From: Bacillota bacterium
GTDB taxonomy: Bacteria > Bacillota > Clostridia > Christensenellales > Aristaeellaceae
DNA length: 20,989 bases
NCBI GenBank assembly: GCA_023459275.1
Contig: JAEWVC010000010.1
Span: 1 to 20,989, forward strand
Direction of reading: 5' to 3'
In this document: positions 6,978 through 15,553 of the stretch, one piece after another
Layout of the letters: each line of letters opens with the position of its first letter
How positions within the stretch are numbered: the stretch's first letter is position 1
Notes under the pieces: generated by a model
The model's database searches: none
What the model was told of the DNA's origin: nothing
The model's input: the letters and a program-made list of their open reading frames with translations, nothing else
Program-made: the position numbers and the translations under genes

Positions 6978-7829
6978 TCACCCTTTCAAGCCTGTAGTGC
7001 TGATTCCTTCCACAATTTTCTTTTGAAAAATGAAGAAAACAAGGAGACAAGGGATAAGCGACAAAAATTGCATGGCGAACATGGCCCCCCAATCCGTGAG
7101 CGCTTCCGGGTCGGCAAACATTCGCAGCGCGAGGGACAGGGTATACGTATCCACCTTGGACAGGTACAAAAGCGGGCCCATGAAGTCGTTCCACTTTCCG
7201 AAGAACGCGAAGATCCCCGCAGTCACCAAGGCCGGCGTGAGCAGCGGAAGGATGATTTTTGAGTACAGCGAAAAACTATTGCATCCGTCAATAACGGCCG
7301 CTTCGTCGATCTGGCGCGGAATCGTCTTGATGAACTGCATCATAAGAAAGATATGGAAAGGCGATCCCAGGAAGGAGGGGATGAGCAGCGGAAGGAATGT
7401 ATTTGCCCAGCCGACATTGTAAAACATGATGTATTCCGGGATCATCGTTACCTGATAAGGCAGCATCATGCTGGTGATCATGGAAGCAAACAGGAGCTTT
7501 CGCCCGCGAAAATGGATGCGCGACAATCCGTACGCGATAAGGGATGAGGAAAGAAGCAGCCCGAAGGTACCCACCACCGTCAAAAAGGTGGTGTTCCTGA
7601 AAAAAACGCCGAAGCTATAGCGGCCAAAGCCCTTCCATCCATTGATGTAGTTCACAAAGAACCACTTGTCGGGGATCAGCTTCGCCGATTGTATGAATAC
7701 CTGGCTGCTTTCTGTGAGCGAGCTTTTCACAAGCCATATCACAGGATAAATGGAAACGCCGCAGAGAAGGATACATATACCATGAAACAAAACACTTTTG
7801 ATCAAAGACTTGTAATGCCGCATATTCAT
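6978..7829 (-). CDS. Carbohydrate ABC transporter permease, MalG type
   Basis: 283-residue inner subunit of a sugar importer with about six membrane segments (for example 14-34, 82-104, 112-134, 145-165, 200-220, 250-272). The cytoplasmic EAA loop, which docks the ATPase, reads EAAVIDG at 176-182 followed by IILPLLTPAL. Its start overlaps the stop of the upstream permease (ATGA). A second ATG two codons later (7823) has better spacing from GGAGGAAGG and may be the real start. Closest functional analogue by context is YesQ of Bacillus. No ATPase gene is in the operon. Confidence 0.9.
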   Translation of the reverse strand: MNMRHYKSLIKSVLFHGICILLCGVSIYPVIWLVKSSLTESSQVFIQSAKLIPDKWFFVNYINGWKGFGRYSFGVFFRNTTFLTVVGTFGLLLSSSLIAYGLSRIHFRGRKLLFASMITSMMLPYQVTMIPEYIMFYNVGWANTFLPLLIPSFLGSPFHIFLMMQFIKTIPRQIDEAAVIDGCNSFSLYSKIILPLLTPALVTAGIFAFFGKWNDFMGPLLYLSKVDTYTLSLALRMFADPEALTDWGAMFAMQFLSLIPCLLVFFIFQKKIVEGISTTGLKG

Positions 7830-8725
7830 CCTTCCTCCGATTCGTAATAAACCCAGCGGCCGGATGATTTGAATATAAATCCTGTAACCACGGCTATTGC
7901 CACAAGCAATACCCAGGCCATGGCGGAGGCATAGCCCATATCAAAATCATTGAAAGCCTTGGTATAAAGATAAAGATTATAAAAGGTTGTGGTGCGCAGC
8001 GGCCCGCCGTTGGTGACCAGCAGGCTTTGCGTGAACACCATAAAAGAATCAATCGTCTGCATCACCAAATTGAAAAGAAGAACCGGGCTCAGCATCGGAA
8101 GCGTAATGTGGAAATACCGCTGGACCGCGTTTCCGCCATCCACAATGGCCGCCTCGTGATAGGAGTGCGGTATGTTTTTGATGCCGGCCAAAAAGATGAG
8201 CATCGAGGAGCCAAACTGCCACATCCCCAACAAAATAAGCGTATATATGGCGTAATGGGGATTGCTTAGCCAGGCAATGGACTTATGGATGATTCCAAGC
8301 TTTAGCAGCAGGTCGTTGATCACGCTGTTCGTTCCAAACAGGTATCGCCAGGTAATGGCGACAGCAACGCTTCCCCCGATGATGCTGGGAATATAAAGCA
8401 AAGTGCGGTATGTGCCGATTCCGCGGCGATTGCCCGAAAGAAAGGTGGCGACAAGCAGGGATGTGATCAGGCGGGCTGGAACGGAAATAACAACATAACG
8501 CAGCGTATATCGGACCGCCAGCCAGAAATTTTTATCCTGGCTGAACATGCGCACATAATTGGATGCGCCGGTCCAGATGGGGGGTGAAAGCAGATCATAT
8601 TTTGTGAAGGACATGTAAAACGACATACACATCGGGAACAGAATGACCGCGATCAGCTTTACGATCCAGGGAAGGGTAAACAGATAGCCTGTTAAATTGT
8701 TGCGGGAAAGGGGATTGGTTGTCAT
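7826..8725 (-). CDS. Carbohydrate ABC transporter permease, MalF type
   Basis: 299-residue membrane protein with about six hydrophobic segments, the first at 14-39. The EAA loop is EAAIVDGGNAVQRYFHITLP (191-210), the MalF-family signature. It forms the channel with the MalG-type subunit encoded next, to which it is coupled by a 4-bp overlap. ATG at 8725 follows a weak GGAAG site. The weak site and the hairpin just upstream suggest lower expression than the binding protein. Analogue by context: YesP. Confidence 0.9.
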   Translation of the reverse strand: MTTNPLSRNNLTGYLFTLPWIVKLIAVILFPMCMSFYMSFTKYDLLSPPIWTGASNYVRMFSQDKNFWLAVRYTLRYVVISVPARLITSLLVATFLSGNRRGIGTYRTLLYIPSIIGGSVAVAITWRYLFGTNSVINDLLLKLGIIHKSIAWLSNPHYAIYTLILLGMWQFGSSMLIFLAGIKNIPHSYHEAAIVDGGNAVQRYFHITLPMLSPVLLFNLVMQTIDSFMVFTQSLLVTNGGPLRTTTFYNLYLYTKAFNDFDMGYASAMAWVLLVAIAVVTGFIFKSSGRWVYYESEEG

Positions 8726-8744
8726 ACATACACTTCCATTTGTT

Positions 8745-8777
8745 AATCGGGTAATCCGGTAACCGGATTACCCGATT
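8745..8777. other. 16-bp-arm hairpin between binding-protein and permease genes
   Basis: AATCGGGTAATCCGGT (8745-8760) and ACCGGATTACCCGATT (8762-8777) are perfect inverted arms around one base, giving a long RNA stem just after the binding-protein stop on the minus strand. No T-run follows, so it is not a plain intrinsic terminator. In other sugar operons, such as malE-malF, stems here protect the upstream mRNA and lower permease expression; the same role is inferred. Confidence 0.7.
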
Positions 8778-8794
8778 CAAAGTTTGGGGAAAGA

Positions 8795-10075
8795 TCAGTC
8801 GGAAGCCAGGATCCGATTGGCATCATTCATAAATTCCTGGGCCGCTTCAGCAGGGCTTTCCACCTCATACATTACTTTTTCCTGTATGTCCGTAAGCAAG
8901 TCCACAACCTCCCCGTGCTTGGAAGGATAGATCAGATTGATGGGGCTGCTGTGGCCACTCACCAGATCGATGATATCAAACTGCCTCTGCAGAATGATCT
9001 GATTGTTGCCGCTCAGCGTTGAAAGCAGATATTCGCGGGTCTTGTTTGAAGCCGGCACGCCGACTTCTCCATTAAATATTGTACCGGCGGTCAGATCGTT
9101 CACGAAGTAGTTCAGAAAATCGACACACTGCTCCGGATGTTTCGTGTTTGCAGAAATAACGGTAAAGCAGGAGGGCTTAATAAACATGTCCATGTTGCTG
9201 CCGGAACCGGGCAGCGGCAGAAAGGCCAAAGGTTTGCCCGCCACAGTTGATTGGGTGGTGATCTGGTTGCTGTCCGTAAACATCATGGCCGCCTGCCCTT
9301 TTGTCATCAGCGTGTCCTCCACGCCAAGCTTTTGGGCGATCACGTCCTGCGAAGGGCAGTAGCCGTTCTGCTGCCAGCGCAAGGACATGGCAAAAAAATC
9401 CTCTACGACTTTAGGGTCTGTAAACGCAAGCGATTTCCCGTCCTCCGCATACCATTCGTATCCGTGGGACCGAAGATAATAATGAAAGTTCACATTTGTC
9501 GTAAAAGGGCCTTCCACGCCGTAGATATGCAGTTCGTCCACGCAGCGCTTGCAGATGGCTTCGAAATCGTCCCAAGTCCAATCGACGCCGGGCGCTTCAA
9601 TTCCGAGCTGTGCGAATATATCCGGATCATACAGCATGACGGATGCATTCACGCCATTGGGTATGCCGTACAGATGGCCATCGGACCGGCCGGTATCGGT
9701 GACCGCGTCCGACACATTGCTAAGGTCAAGGCCGTTTCCAACGTAATCATCCATAGGCAATAGGGCGCCTTTTTCAATAAAGAGCGCGGCGGAATTGATA
9801 TCCACCCAATATATATCAGGTTCCACACCGGCTGCGAGCTGGGCTGTAAGCTTGGTGAAATAATCGCCCGTATACTCGCATTCGATGGTGACATTTGGGT
9901 TCTGCTTCATGTATTCGTCTGCGATCTGAAGCATTTTGTCATGCCGCGACTGCCCGCCCCACCATGCCAGGCGAAGGGTGATCTGCTCCGATTGTGCCGT
10001 TGCGGCCGGTATAGCCGGCAGCATAAGCATCAATACCAGCACCATCGCAAGCAGCCGTTTTGTGTTTCCCGTCAT
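8795..10075 (-). CDS. Family 1 extracellular sugar-binding protein, no lipobox
   Basis: 426-residue solute-binding protein of a carbohydrate ABC importer (analogue of YesO). Residues 1-27 are a signal peptide: basic MTGNTKR, a hydrophobic core, then PAIPAATAQS. No cysteine is present, so it lacks the lipobox usual for Gram-positive binding proteins and looks cut by signal peptidase I after ATA. The mature protein opens ITLRLAWWGGQSRHDKMLQI, typical of the family, with PDIYWVDINSA and YGIPNGVNASVMLYDPDIF further on. ATG at 10075 is preceded by GGAGGAGAACAAAA; the 15-codon longer frame overlaps the promoter. First gene of the operon. The ligand is probably an unsaturated uronyl oligosaccharide, inferred from the GH88 partner. 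Confidence 0.9.
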   Translation of the reverse strand: MTGNTKRLLAMVLVLMLMLPAIPAATAQSEQITLRLAWWGGQSRHDKMLQIADEYMKQNPNVTIECEYTGDYFTKLTAQLAAGVEPDIYWVDINSAALFIEKGALLPMDDYVGNGLDLSNVSDAVTDTGRSDGHLYGIPNGVNASVMLYDPDIFAQLGIEAPGVDWTWDDFEAICKRCVDELHIYGVEGPFTTNVNFHYYLRSHGYEWYAEDGKSLAFTDPKVVEDFFAMSLRWQQNGYCPSQDVIAQKLGVEDTLMTKGQAAMMFTDSNQITTQSTVAGKPLAFLPLPGSGSNMDMFIKPSCFTVISANTKHPEQCVDFLNYFVNDLTAGTIFNGEVGVPASNKTREYLLSTLSGNNQIILQRQFDIIDLVSGHSSPINLIYPSKHGEVVDLLTDIQEKVMYEVESPAEAAQEFMNDANRILASD

Positions 10076-10118
10076 TTTTGTTCTCCTCCTTTTTTGTTCC
10101 GGACACGTATTCCATATC

Positions 10119-10124
10119 ATTATA
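10119..10124 (-). promoter_or_regulatory. -10 box of the uptake operon, activator-dependent
   Basis: A perfect TATAAT on the minus strand lies 44 bp before the binding-protein ATG. The -35 position (around 10142-10147, AATGAA) is poor, as expected for a promoter needing an AraC-type activator. Confidence 0.55.
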
Positions 10125-10153
10125 CCGAATCCGCTTTGGATTTCATTTGGAAA

Positions 10154-10180
10154 TTTAGTGTTTTTAGTACAAATAATAGT
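10154..10180. promoter_or_regulatory. Candidate YesN-type activator sites
   Basis: TTTAGT occurs at 10154-10159 and 10163-10168, and ATAGT at 10176-10180. They lie just upstream of the weak -35 region of the uptake operon. Direct repeats here are where AraC-family regulators bind. The region is AT-rich, so chance recurrence is possible. Confidence 0.3.
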
Positions 10181-10209
10181 ATTCTTCTTACCTTAAGATT
10201 GCCAGTTTA

Positions 10210-10238
10210 TTGACACGATTATATGATTTATGTATGAT
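10210..10238 (+). promoter_or_regulatory. Strong sigma-A promoter of the two-component genes
   Basis: TTGACA (10210-10215), a 17-bp spacer and TATGAT (10233-10238). Start of transcription is expected near 10245, giving about 55 nt of leader before the kinase ATG. Confidence 0.75.
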
Positions 10239-10299
10239 GCTTGTATCAGGCCATAACAAATGACAACAATATTTACCGGACCTGCGGGAGATACGCCTT

Positions 10300-12042
10300 A
10301 TGAAACGATCCTTTATATCCCTACGGACAAGAATCTTCGTTATTTTTCTCTGCTTGGCCGTTCTTGTGATTTCTGTGGCCGCTGTCTGCATTCTGATGGT
10401 GATGCGGCGGAGCAATGATATATTGAATCAGGAAATCCTTACGAACCTTCAGGTGAACGCGATGCTGATCGAGAAAGAGTTGAAAAGCATAGAAGATGTC
10501 TCTTTTCAGATATTCCAGGACAGGACCATACAAAAACTTCTTGTTCAAATCAAAAACGTCCTGAACGCAAACGTGGACAAATATGCGATGCGTCAGACCC
10601 GAAATTCCATAGAGGAAATACTGAGCGAAAACCTCTATCAAAAGAGTTATATCCAGAGCATTACCCTATACGATACATTGGGAAACAACTATACGGTGCT
10701 GCGCAGCGCGGCGCAATTGCCGGATGGCACAAACAGCATCACCGACAGCAAAAATATCGACCCGTCCGGCAGGCCGAGATGGATCGCAGAGGAGCCCTAC
10801 CTGTATGTTACAAGGCAGATCCGGCAGATTGAAGGATTGACGCTTGACCATATCGGCGTATTGTTAATGAAAATCAACATGGAACAGTTTGAACGTTTGT
10901 TTCTGGCTTCCGGCCACCCCCGCCAGATTTTTATACTGGACGAACAAAAAAACCCCGTGTACGGAAACATGCCGGAATGGCTGACCGCTTTTGATTTTGA
11001 GGAGGACAGCGGTCACCAGCTTTTTCATGACGGAACCAATACCTATCTGTTTTTTTATCAAAAAAGCGCGGCGTCCAAGCTGATCTATATCGATTGCCTC
11101 AATTATACATCAACCCAGCAAAGTGTAAATATGATTATCAGGACAGCCGCTTTCATTATTTTGCTGACCTTTTTTATCGTATTGATCATATCGTCGAAGC
11201 TGCTGAAGAAAACCATTCAGCCCTTGTCTTGGCTTGCCAAGAGCATGAGCAGCATGGATCATTTGGATATTGAACAGTTTGCCGAGAAACACCGGGTAAA
11301 AATATTCAAAAACGAAATCGACATTCTCTACAATGATTTTTTAAAGGCGCTCAAGCAAATTGACGCGCTGAACAAAATCGAATATGAACAAAAGCGCGAA
11401 ATGGACAAGACGCTGTTTCTGGCGCTGCAATCCCAGATCAAGCCCCATTTTATTTATAATACGCTGGACACCATGAACTGGATAGCAAAAAAGGACGAAA
11501 ACACGATGCTTTCCCAAATGCTTGAGGCGCTGGGCGATTACTTGCGCTACATTACGAATATCCGCGAAACAGCCGTATCGCTGAGGGAAGAACTGGAGGC
11601 AACAAAAAGTTATATCATGATCGAGAAAATTCGTTTTGCGGACAGGCTGATTGTTGATTTCCAGGTAGAGCCCGCATTGCTTGGACTAAAAATCCCAAAG
11701 ATGATCCTGCAGCCCCTGATTGAAAACTGTATCAAGCATTGCCTGGAAAAGATGATGTATCCATGCCATATCAAGATATCCGTTTATGCCGAGGGCCAAT
11801 GGGCCATGCTTTTGATTGGCGATAACGGGCCGGGCATACCTGCTGAAGCAATTGAAGCGATTACTACGGGGAAATATGGGAACGCGCACAGGGGCGTTGG
11901 GCTATTCAATATCATACAAAGATTGAAACAATATGCGGGCTGTGACCAGGTTTTTAAAATCGAAAGCGTTGAAGGCATGGGCACCACGATCACAATATGC
12001 ATACCCATGAGCCAGCAGGGAGAAGGAAGGCAAGATTTATGA
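10300..12042 (+). CDS. YesM-type sensor histidine kinase
   Basis: 580-residue membrane kinase of the LytS/YesM class. Residues 9-33 are the first membrane segment, 34-260 an extracellular sensor region, and about 268-290 the second membrane segment, followed by a HAMP-like linker. The phosphoacceptor block LQSQIKPHFIYNTLDTMNWI contains His383. ATP-binding boxes follow: ILQPLIENCIKHCLE (N box), GDNGPGIP (G1) and GVGLFNIIQRL (G2). ATG at 10300 has GGGAG 9 nt upstream. Its stop overlaps the start of the response regulator (ATGA). It is divergent from the uptake operon, so it probably detects the oligosaccharide or its loaded binding protein and signals to the regulator. The cue is inferred. Confidence 0.92.
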   Translation: MKRSFISLRTRIFVIFLCLAVLVISVAAVCILMVMRRSNDILNQEILTNLQVNAMLIEKELKSIEDVSFQIFQDRTIQKLLVQIKNVLNANVDKYAMRQTRNSIEEILSENLYQKSYIQSITLYDTLGNNYTVLRSAAQLPDGTNSITDSKNIDPSGRPRWIAEEPYLYVTRQIRQIEGLTLDHIGVLLMKINMEQFERLFLASGHPRQIFILDEQKNPVYGNMPEWLTAFDFEEDSGHQLFHDGTNTYLFFYQKSAASKLIYIDCLNYTSTQQSVNMIIRTAAFIILLTFFIVLIISSKLLKKTIQPLSWLAKSMSSMDHLDIEQFAEKHRVKIFKNEIDILYNDFLKALKQIDALNKIEYEQKREMDKTLFLALQSQIKPHFIYNTLDTMNWIAKKDENTMLSQMLEALGDYLRYITNIRETAVSLREELEATKSYIMIEKIRFADRLIVDFQVEPALLGLKIPKMILQPLIENCIKHCLEKMMYPCHIKISVYAEGQWAMLLIGDNGPGIPAEAIEAITTGKYGNAHRGVGLFNIIQRLKQYAGCDQVFKIESVEGMGTTITICIPMSQQGEGRQDL

Positions 12043-13583
12043 AATTACTGGTCATTGATGACGAACGGTTTACACGGGAAGGCCTTCAAAGATCCATTGA
12101 AAACCTGTTCCCGGAAATAGTTCAGCTGCCGCCTTCCACAAACGGTTTGGAAGGCTTTTCCTCCGCGCTGGAAAACAAACCGGATATCATCGTGACCGAT
12201 ATCCGCATGCCGGGGCTGGATGGCCTGGATTTGATTGAAAAGCTATACGCAATGGATTATGACTGCGAATTCGTCATTGTTTCCGGATACGATAATTTTG
12301 AGTATGCCACCCGCGCCATGAAAATGGGGGTAAAGCATTATGTTCTCAAGCCCTGCAAGGACCCTGACATAAAAAGAGAAATTTTGCAGGCCATGGCGGA
12401 TGTAAACAAACGGAGGGAGATGAAAAGATTTCTGGAACAGGCCAGGAAGGATCATGAAATCCTTGCGCCTCAAATCAGGCAGCAATATCTGAACAGCCTC
12501 ATTTTCGGCGATGGCTATACAGCACAGGAAATTATCAGGTACCATGCCGGCAGCCGATTCATACCCACCGCGGTCAGGCTGTTTGTTGCGTCGGGAGATG
12601 ATGACGGCGACCTTAAAAAGGCGCTTTATATCAGGCAGGCAATCGATCAGGTGCTAACGGATTATCCGGGAAGCATCAGCACGCTATTGGGCGATAAGAT
12701 CATATTTGTGACCGACAGCGCTTCATGCCGTGACGCGGAAGCAATTGGGCAAAACATGATTCAGTTCTGCAACAATTACAACTTGGGCAATGTGTACGTG
12801 GCTGTAAGTGACTATGGCACAATCAAGCAAATATCGCTGCTATATAAACAGGCCATGAAAAGGCTTGAACAGCGTTTCTTTGCGGACGGCAGCCTGGTGA
12901 TTACAGAAAAAACGTGCAGCGGGAAAAGCGAAGCCAACGATGTGATCGACCTTGGCAACATCATCGATACCATTGTTCAGTCGGTTATGTTTGGTCAGAC
13001 GGAGCAGTACAGGGAACTGCTGAATCAGTTTTTCGAATTCCTTCGGAAAAATTTTTCTGGTTTCCGTATTGCTCACACGTACTGCATCGAATTGCTTGTA
13101 GTTCTTCTTCGGAATATGGACAGGCAGCATGCGGATTACAATATTATGGAGTTTATCCGGGATGACATCCACACGCTAAGCCAGTATCAATCTCTGATTG
13201 ATAAAGTAATTGAATCGCTGGAGCCTATAACCCCAAACGGCTCAACGCGCAATGTCGTTCAGCAGTCCCTGAAGTATATACATTCGCACCTCAGCGATGC
13301 CAATTTGTCGGTATCTGCAATAGCGGTGGATACCTTATTTATCAGGCCGGATTATTTTGGAAAACTATTCAAAAAAGAGATCGGTATAAAACCTTCGACG
13401 TACATTCGCAACAAGCGGATTGAGCTGGCCCAGAAATTGCTCACCGAAAGCAGTCAGAAAATCAACGCTATTTGCTTATCCTGCGGTTTCGGAGATAATT
13501 TGCAGTATTTCTGTTATGTATTCAAACAAGTCGTAGGTTATACGCCCACGCAATTCCGCGAGCAAAACTCGAAAGCGGAATGA
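12039..13583 (+). CDS. YesN-type response regulator with AraC DNA-binding domain
   Basis: 514-residue cytoplasmic activator. The receiver domain (1-120) has acidic D7/D8, phosphoacceptor Asp54 in TDIRMPG, Ser82 in VSGYDNFEYA and Lys104 in VLKPC. A long middle region (about 125-400) is typical of YesN proteins. Residues 415-514 hold two helix-turn-helix motifs, with LSVSAIAVDTLFIRPDYFGK and the signature INAICLSCGFGDNLQYFCYV, ending in GYTPTQFRE. ATG at 12039 is used since it overlaps the kinase stop and follows GGAAGG; a frame extending 14 codons upstream lies within the kinase. It likely activates the divergent transporter promoter near 10119. Confidence 0.92.
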   Translation: MKLLVIDDERFTREGLQRSIENLFPEIVQLPPSTNGLEGFSSALENKPDIIVTDIRMPGLDGLDLIEKLYAMDYDCEFVIVSGYDNFEYATRAMKMGVKHYVLKPCKDPDIKREILQAMADVNKRREMKRFLEQARKDHEILAPQIRQQYLNSLIFGDGYTAQEIIRYHAGSRFIPTAVRLFVASGDDDGDLKKALYIRQAIDQVLTDYPGSISTLLGDKIIFVTDSASCRDAEAIGQNMIQFCNNYNLGNVYVAVSDYGTIKQISLLYKQAMKRLEQRFFADGSLVITEKTCSGKSEANDVIDLGNIIDTIVQSVMFGQTEQYRELLNQFFEFLRKNFSGFRIAHTYCIELLVVLLRNMDRQHADYNIMEFIRDDIHTLSQYQSLIDKVIESLEPITPNGSTRNVVQQSLKYIHSHLSDANLSVSAIAVDTLFIRPDYFGKLFKKEIGIKPSTYIRNKRIELAQKLLTESSQKINAICLSCGFGDNLQYFCYVFKQVVGYTPTQFREQNSKAE

Positions 13584-13588
13584 GATAC

Positions 13589-13615
13589 GGGCAAAAAGCA
13601 ATCAGCTTGCCCTTT
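13589..13615 (+). terminator. Weak terminator after the response regulator
   Basis: GGGCAA (13589-13594) and TTGCCC (13607-13612), with an inner GC/GC pair, form a stem followed by TTT. It begins 5 nt after the stop. The short T-run makes it a weak candidate. Confidence 0.4.
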
Positions 13616-13784
13616 GTGAGGACGTTCGGTTGCAGTGAATCAGCCAGCGGGCCGGATCCTCCCGGCGTTCCTCCGCGCCTTCGTGAATGTTTCCCCGGAA
13701 AGCAATACGAAAGAATTCCTCCGGTACCGTCTTGTTGGAGTGCTCAATGAATCCGTTGGTTTGCGGGGATTGCACCTTTGTTTC
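13590..13784 (-). pseudogene. C-terminal remnant of an IS481-family transposase
   Basis: The minus strand reads ETKVQSPQTNGFIEHSNKTV, then PEEFFRIAFRGNIHEGAEE and ARWLIHCN, the C-terminal part of the DDE integrase core in IS481-type transposases, whose usual form is SPQTNGFVERFN...EEFFR...LDAWLVHYNTERPH. Near 13630 an extra base breaks the frame; the other frame continues ERPHKGQAD, the expected next segment. Upstream of 13784 the similarity stops, so the N-terminal two thirds are gone. It is not functional. It lies between the island-like block to the left and higher-GC genes to the right. Confidence 0.75.
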
Positions 13785-13957
13785 CCCGGCGTCTCCGCCA
13801 TCCCCAGCACACCCAGCCGTTGCCGGGCCAGCTTTACCCACGCGCCTTTTTTTGCGGCTTTTCCTGCCCGTACAATCTCCTCCAACATCCCTCTATCATA
13901 TCTTCAGATGCCAGACAAAACTGCCGGCCGTACACGTAAAGTACCTGCCTCGCCGCA
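13785..13957. other. Short stretch without recognisable gene
   Basis: Follows the transposase remnant. A minus-strand frame here (82 codons) is mostly the shifted reading of the transposase piece and has no family match. Nothing else was seen before the terminator at 13958. Confidence 0.4.
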
Positions 13958-13997
13958 GCATCAAAACCGCCGGCCTTTCGGCCGGCGGTTTTGATGC
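13958..13997 (-). terminator. Strong intrinsic terminator after the glycerol-1-phosphate dehydrogenase
   Basis: Perfect 18-bp stem 13958-13975/13980-13997 with loop TTTC (plus strand), having a GC-rich core CCGCCGGCC and AAAA/TTTT inside the outer stem. It lies 55 bp beyond the dehydrogenase stop on the minus strand. The symmetric A/T tracts allow bidirectional use. Confidence 0.75.
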
Positions 13998-14052
13998 TTG
14001 CAAACTATGCCCCAAACGGTATTGCCAAAACAGGCCGCCTGCTATACCGTAC

Positions 14053-15396
14053 TCACAATTTCAGCCGCATCTCGTGCAGAAGCCCCAAATCCCACAGCAT
14101 GGAGCTGGTAAGGTACTTGTCCCGCACATCCCGGGAGCCGATGTAGGCCCGCCAGGCATCCTGGTCGCTTACCCCGATATCCTTGGGCAGCATGGGCATG
14201 GCAAGGCTCTTCATCAGGCTTTCGATCTTGTCCGTGGGCGGCAGTTCCTCCCGGATAATGGCCTGGATCTCGTCCCAGTGGGCCAGGGTGTTGTCCAGCT
14301 GCCGCTTGTGGCGCCCGGGGTCGTTCTTGTGGTACTTGGTATGCTCGCCCGCTATGATGGCGTCCGCCGCGCTGCCGAAAATGTCCCGCATCTCGGCTTC
14401 CCATTCCGCGTTGCTGAAGGAGGCCATGGCCGCCTCCGCCTTTTTCCTGTCGGGCACGATCTTGCGGATGTCATCGTACAGCCTCAAAGTCAGGTAGGTG
14501 CCGATGCCCACCTGGATGCCGTGCAGTTCATAGGGCGTGCCCCTGTCCAGGGCCATCATCTCCCAGATGTGGGAGAAGTAATGCTCCAGCCCGGAAGCGG
14601 GACGGGAGATTTCCGCAAAGCTCATGGCGATACCAGAAAGCACCAGCCCTTCGGTGATGGATTCAATGGCCACGGGGTCCCGGTCGTTCAGCCCGCCCGC
14701 GGCGTCCACGCATTTTTTCAGCGATTTGCGCACCAGCGCGGCAATGTTCCCGCAGTAGTATTCGCCCGTTACCAGGTTTGAAATGCGCCATTCGCAGATG
14801 GAGATATACTTGGCCAGCATGTCCCCCAGGCCCGCCCACAGCATGCGCTGGGGTGCGTTTTTGATGATGTCGGTATCGGCGATGATGGCGGCGGGGCAGG
14901 CGCTGTACAAGGACACCTTCACCCCGTTCTGAATCATGGAGGAGGAGTTGGAGGCGTACCCGTCCATGGAGGGGGCGGTGCCCACCACCATGCTTTTGCA
15001 TCCCACAACATGGGCCAGCACCTTGCAGCAGTCGTTCACCACACCGGAGCCTATGGCCAGCACCACATCGCAGCTTGGGTCAAAGGCCATGGTCATGGCG
15101 CCCACGGAATATTCGTCCGGCTCCACGTGCGCATGGGTGAGCATATACAGCGTGTACGGGATATTCGCCGCCTCAAGCACAGGTTTTACAAAGCTCCAGG
15201 CCGCGCCATAGGTGTTTTTGTCACAGACGATAAAGGGCTTGCGGGCGTTCAGCTTTTTCAGCGCTTCCGGAAGAAAACGCACCGCGCCCGCCTCGATTTT
15301 CAGGTATTGCAGACCCGCCTGGTGGTGCCGCCCGCAGGAGCATTCATAACCGCCCTTGGCAAGCAGCTCATCAAAGGACATCTCGGAAAAATCCAT
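14053..15396 (-). CDS. araM: sn-glycerol-1-phosphate dehydrogenase, AraM/EgsA family
   Basis: 447-residue enzyme of the iron/zinc alcohol dehydrogenase superfamily. Known reaction: NAD(P)H-dependent reduction of dihydroxyacetone phosphate to sn-glycerol 1-phosphate. The nucleotide-binding stretch AIGSGVVNDCCKVLAHV (114-130) and VGTAPSMDGYAS (138-149) are diagnostic. Metal ligands are Asp192 in AGLGDMLAKY, His272 in SGLEHYFSHIWEM and His292 in ELHGIQVGIG. ATG at 15396 follows GAGGAAGGGACAGAAA; a TTG six codons upstream overlaps that site. It stands alone, divergent from a DeoR-type repressor and closed by a strong terminator. In Bacillus subtilis AraM sits in the arabinose operon and supplies an archaea-type glycerophospholipid precursor; the role here is inferred. 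Confidence 0.88.
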   Translation of the reverse strand: MDFSEMSFDELLAKGGYECSCGRHHQAGLQYLKIEAGAVRFLPEALKKLNARKPFIVCDKNTYGAAWSFVKPVLEAANIPYTLYMLTHAHVEPDEYSVGAMTMAFDPSCDVVLAIGSGVVNDCCKVLAHVVGCKSMVVGTAPSMDGYASNSSSMIQNGVKVSLYSACPAAIIADTDIIKNAPQRMLWAGLGDMLAKYISICEWRISNLVTGEYYCGNIAALVRKSLKKCVDAAGGLNDRDPVAIESITEGLVLSGIAMSFAEISRPASGLEHYFSHIWEMMALDRGTPYELHGIQVGIGTYLTLRLYDDIRKIVPDRKKAEAAMASFSNAEWEAEMRDIFGSAADAIIAGEHTKYHKNDPGRHKRQLDNTLAHWDEIQAIIREELPPTDKIESLMKSLAMPMLPKDIGVSDQDAWRAYIGSRDVRDKYLTSSMLWDLGLLHEMRLKL

Positions 15397-15437
15397 TTTC
15401 TGTCCCTTCCTCAAATAAAATAGTTTCTAACGTGCTT

Positions 15438-15467
15438 ATTTTAAGAGTTCTGAAAGCACTTTGTCAA
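15438..15467 (-). promoter_or_regulatory. Promoter of the glycerol-1-phosphate dehydrogenase gene
   Basis: On the minus strand TTGACA (15462-15467) and TAAAAT (15438-15443) with an 18-bp spacer. An imperfect dyad CAACCGA...TCGGGTTG (15465-15485) overlaps the -35 and could be a repressor site. Confidence 0.65.
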
Positions 15468-15534
15468 CCGATCTCACTCGGGTTGGCAATCAATCACAAA
15501 AAGACACACAAACGCTCAAGGATTTTCATCATTC

Positions 15535-15553
15535 GCATTGTATTTTACATTGC
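15535..15553. promoter_or_regulatory. Candidate DeoR-family operator
   Basis: GCATTGTATTTTACATTGC is an imperfect dyad (half-sites GCAtTGTA and TACAtTGC). It ends 6 bp before a TATAAT (15560-15565) and overlaps the TTGTAT -35 candidate of the regulator gene, which suits autorepression. Confidence 0.4.

Noticed and set aside
8745..8777. Intrinsic terminator after the binding-protein gene
   Set aside because: No T-run on either strand, and the permeases downstream need the same transcript.
13687..14781. 364-codon plus-strand frame
   Set aside because: It spans the transposase remnant, the terminator and the antisense of the glycerol-1-phosphate dehydrogenase; no domain is recognisable.
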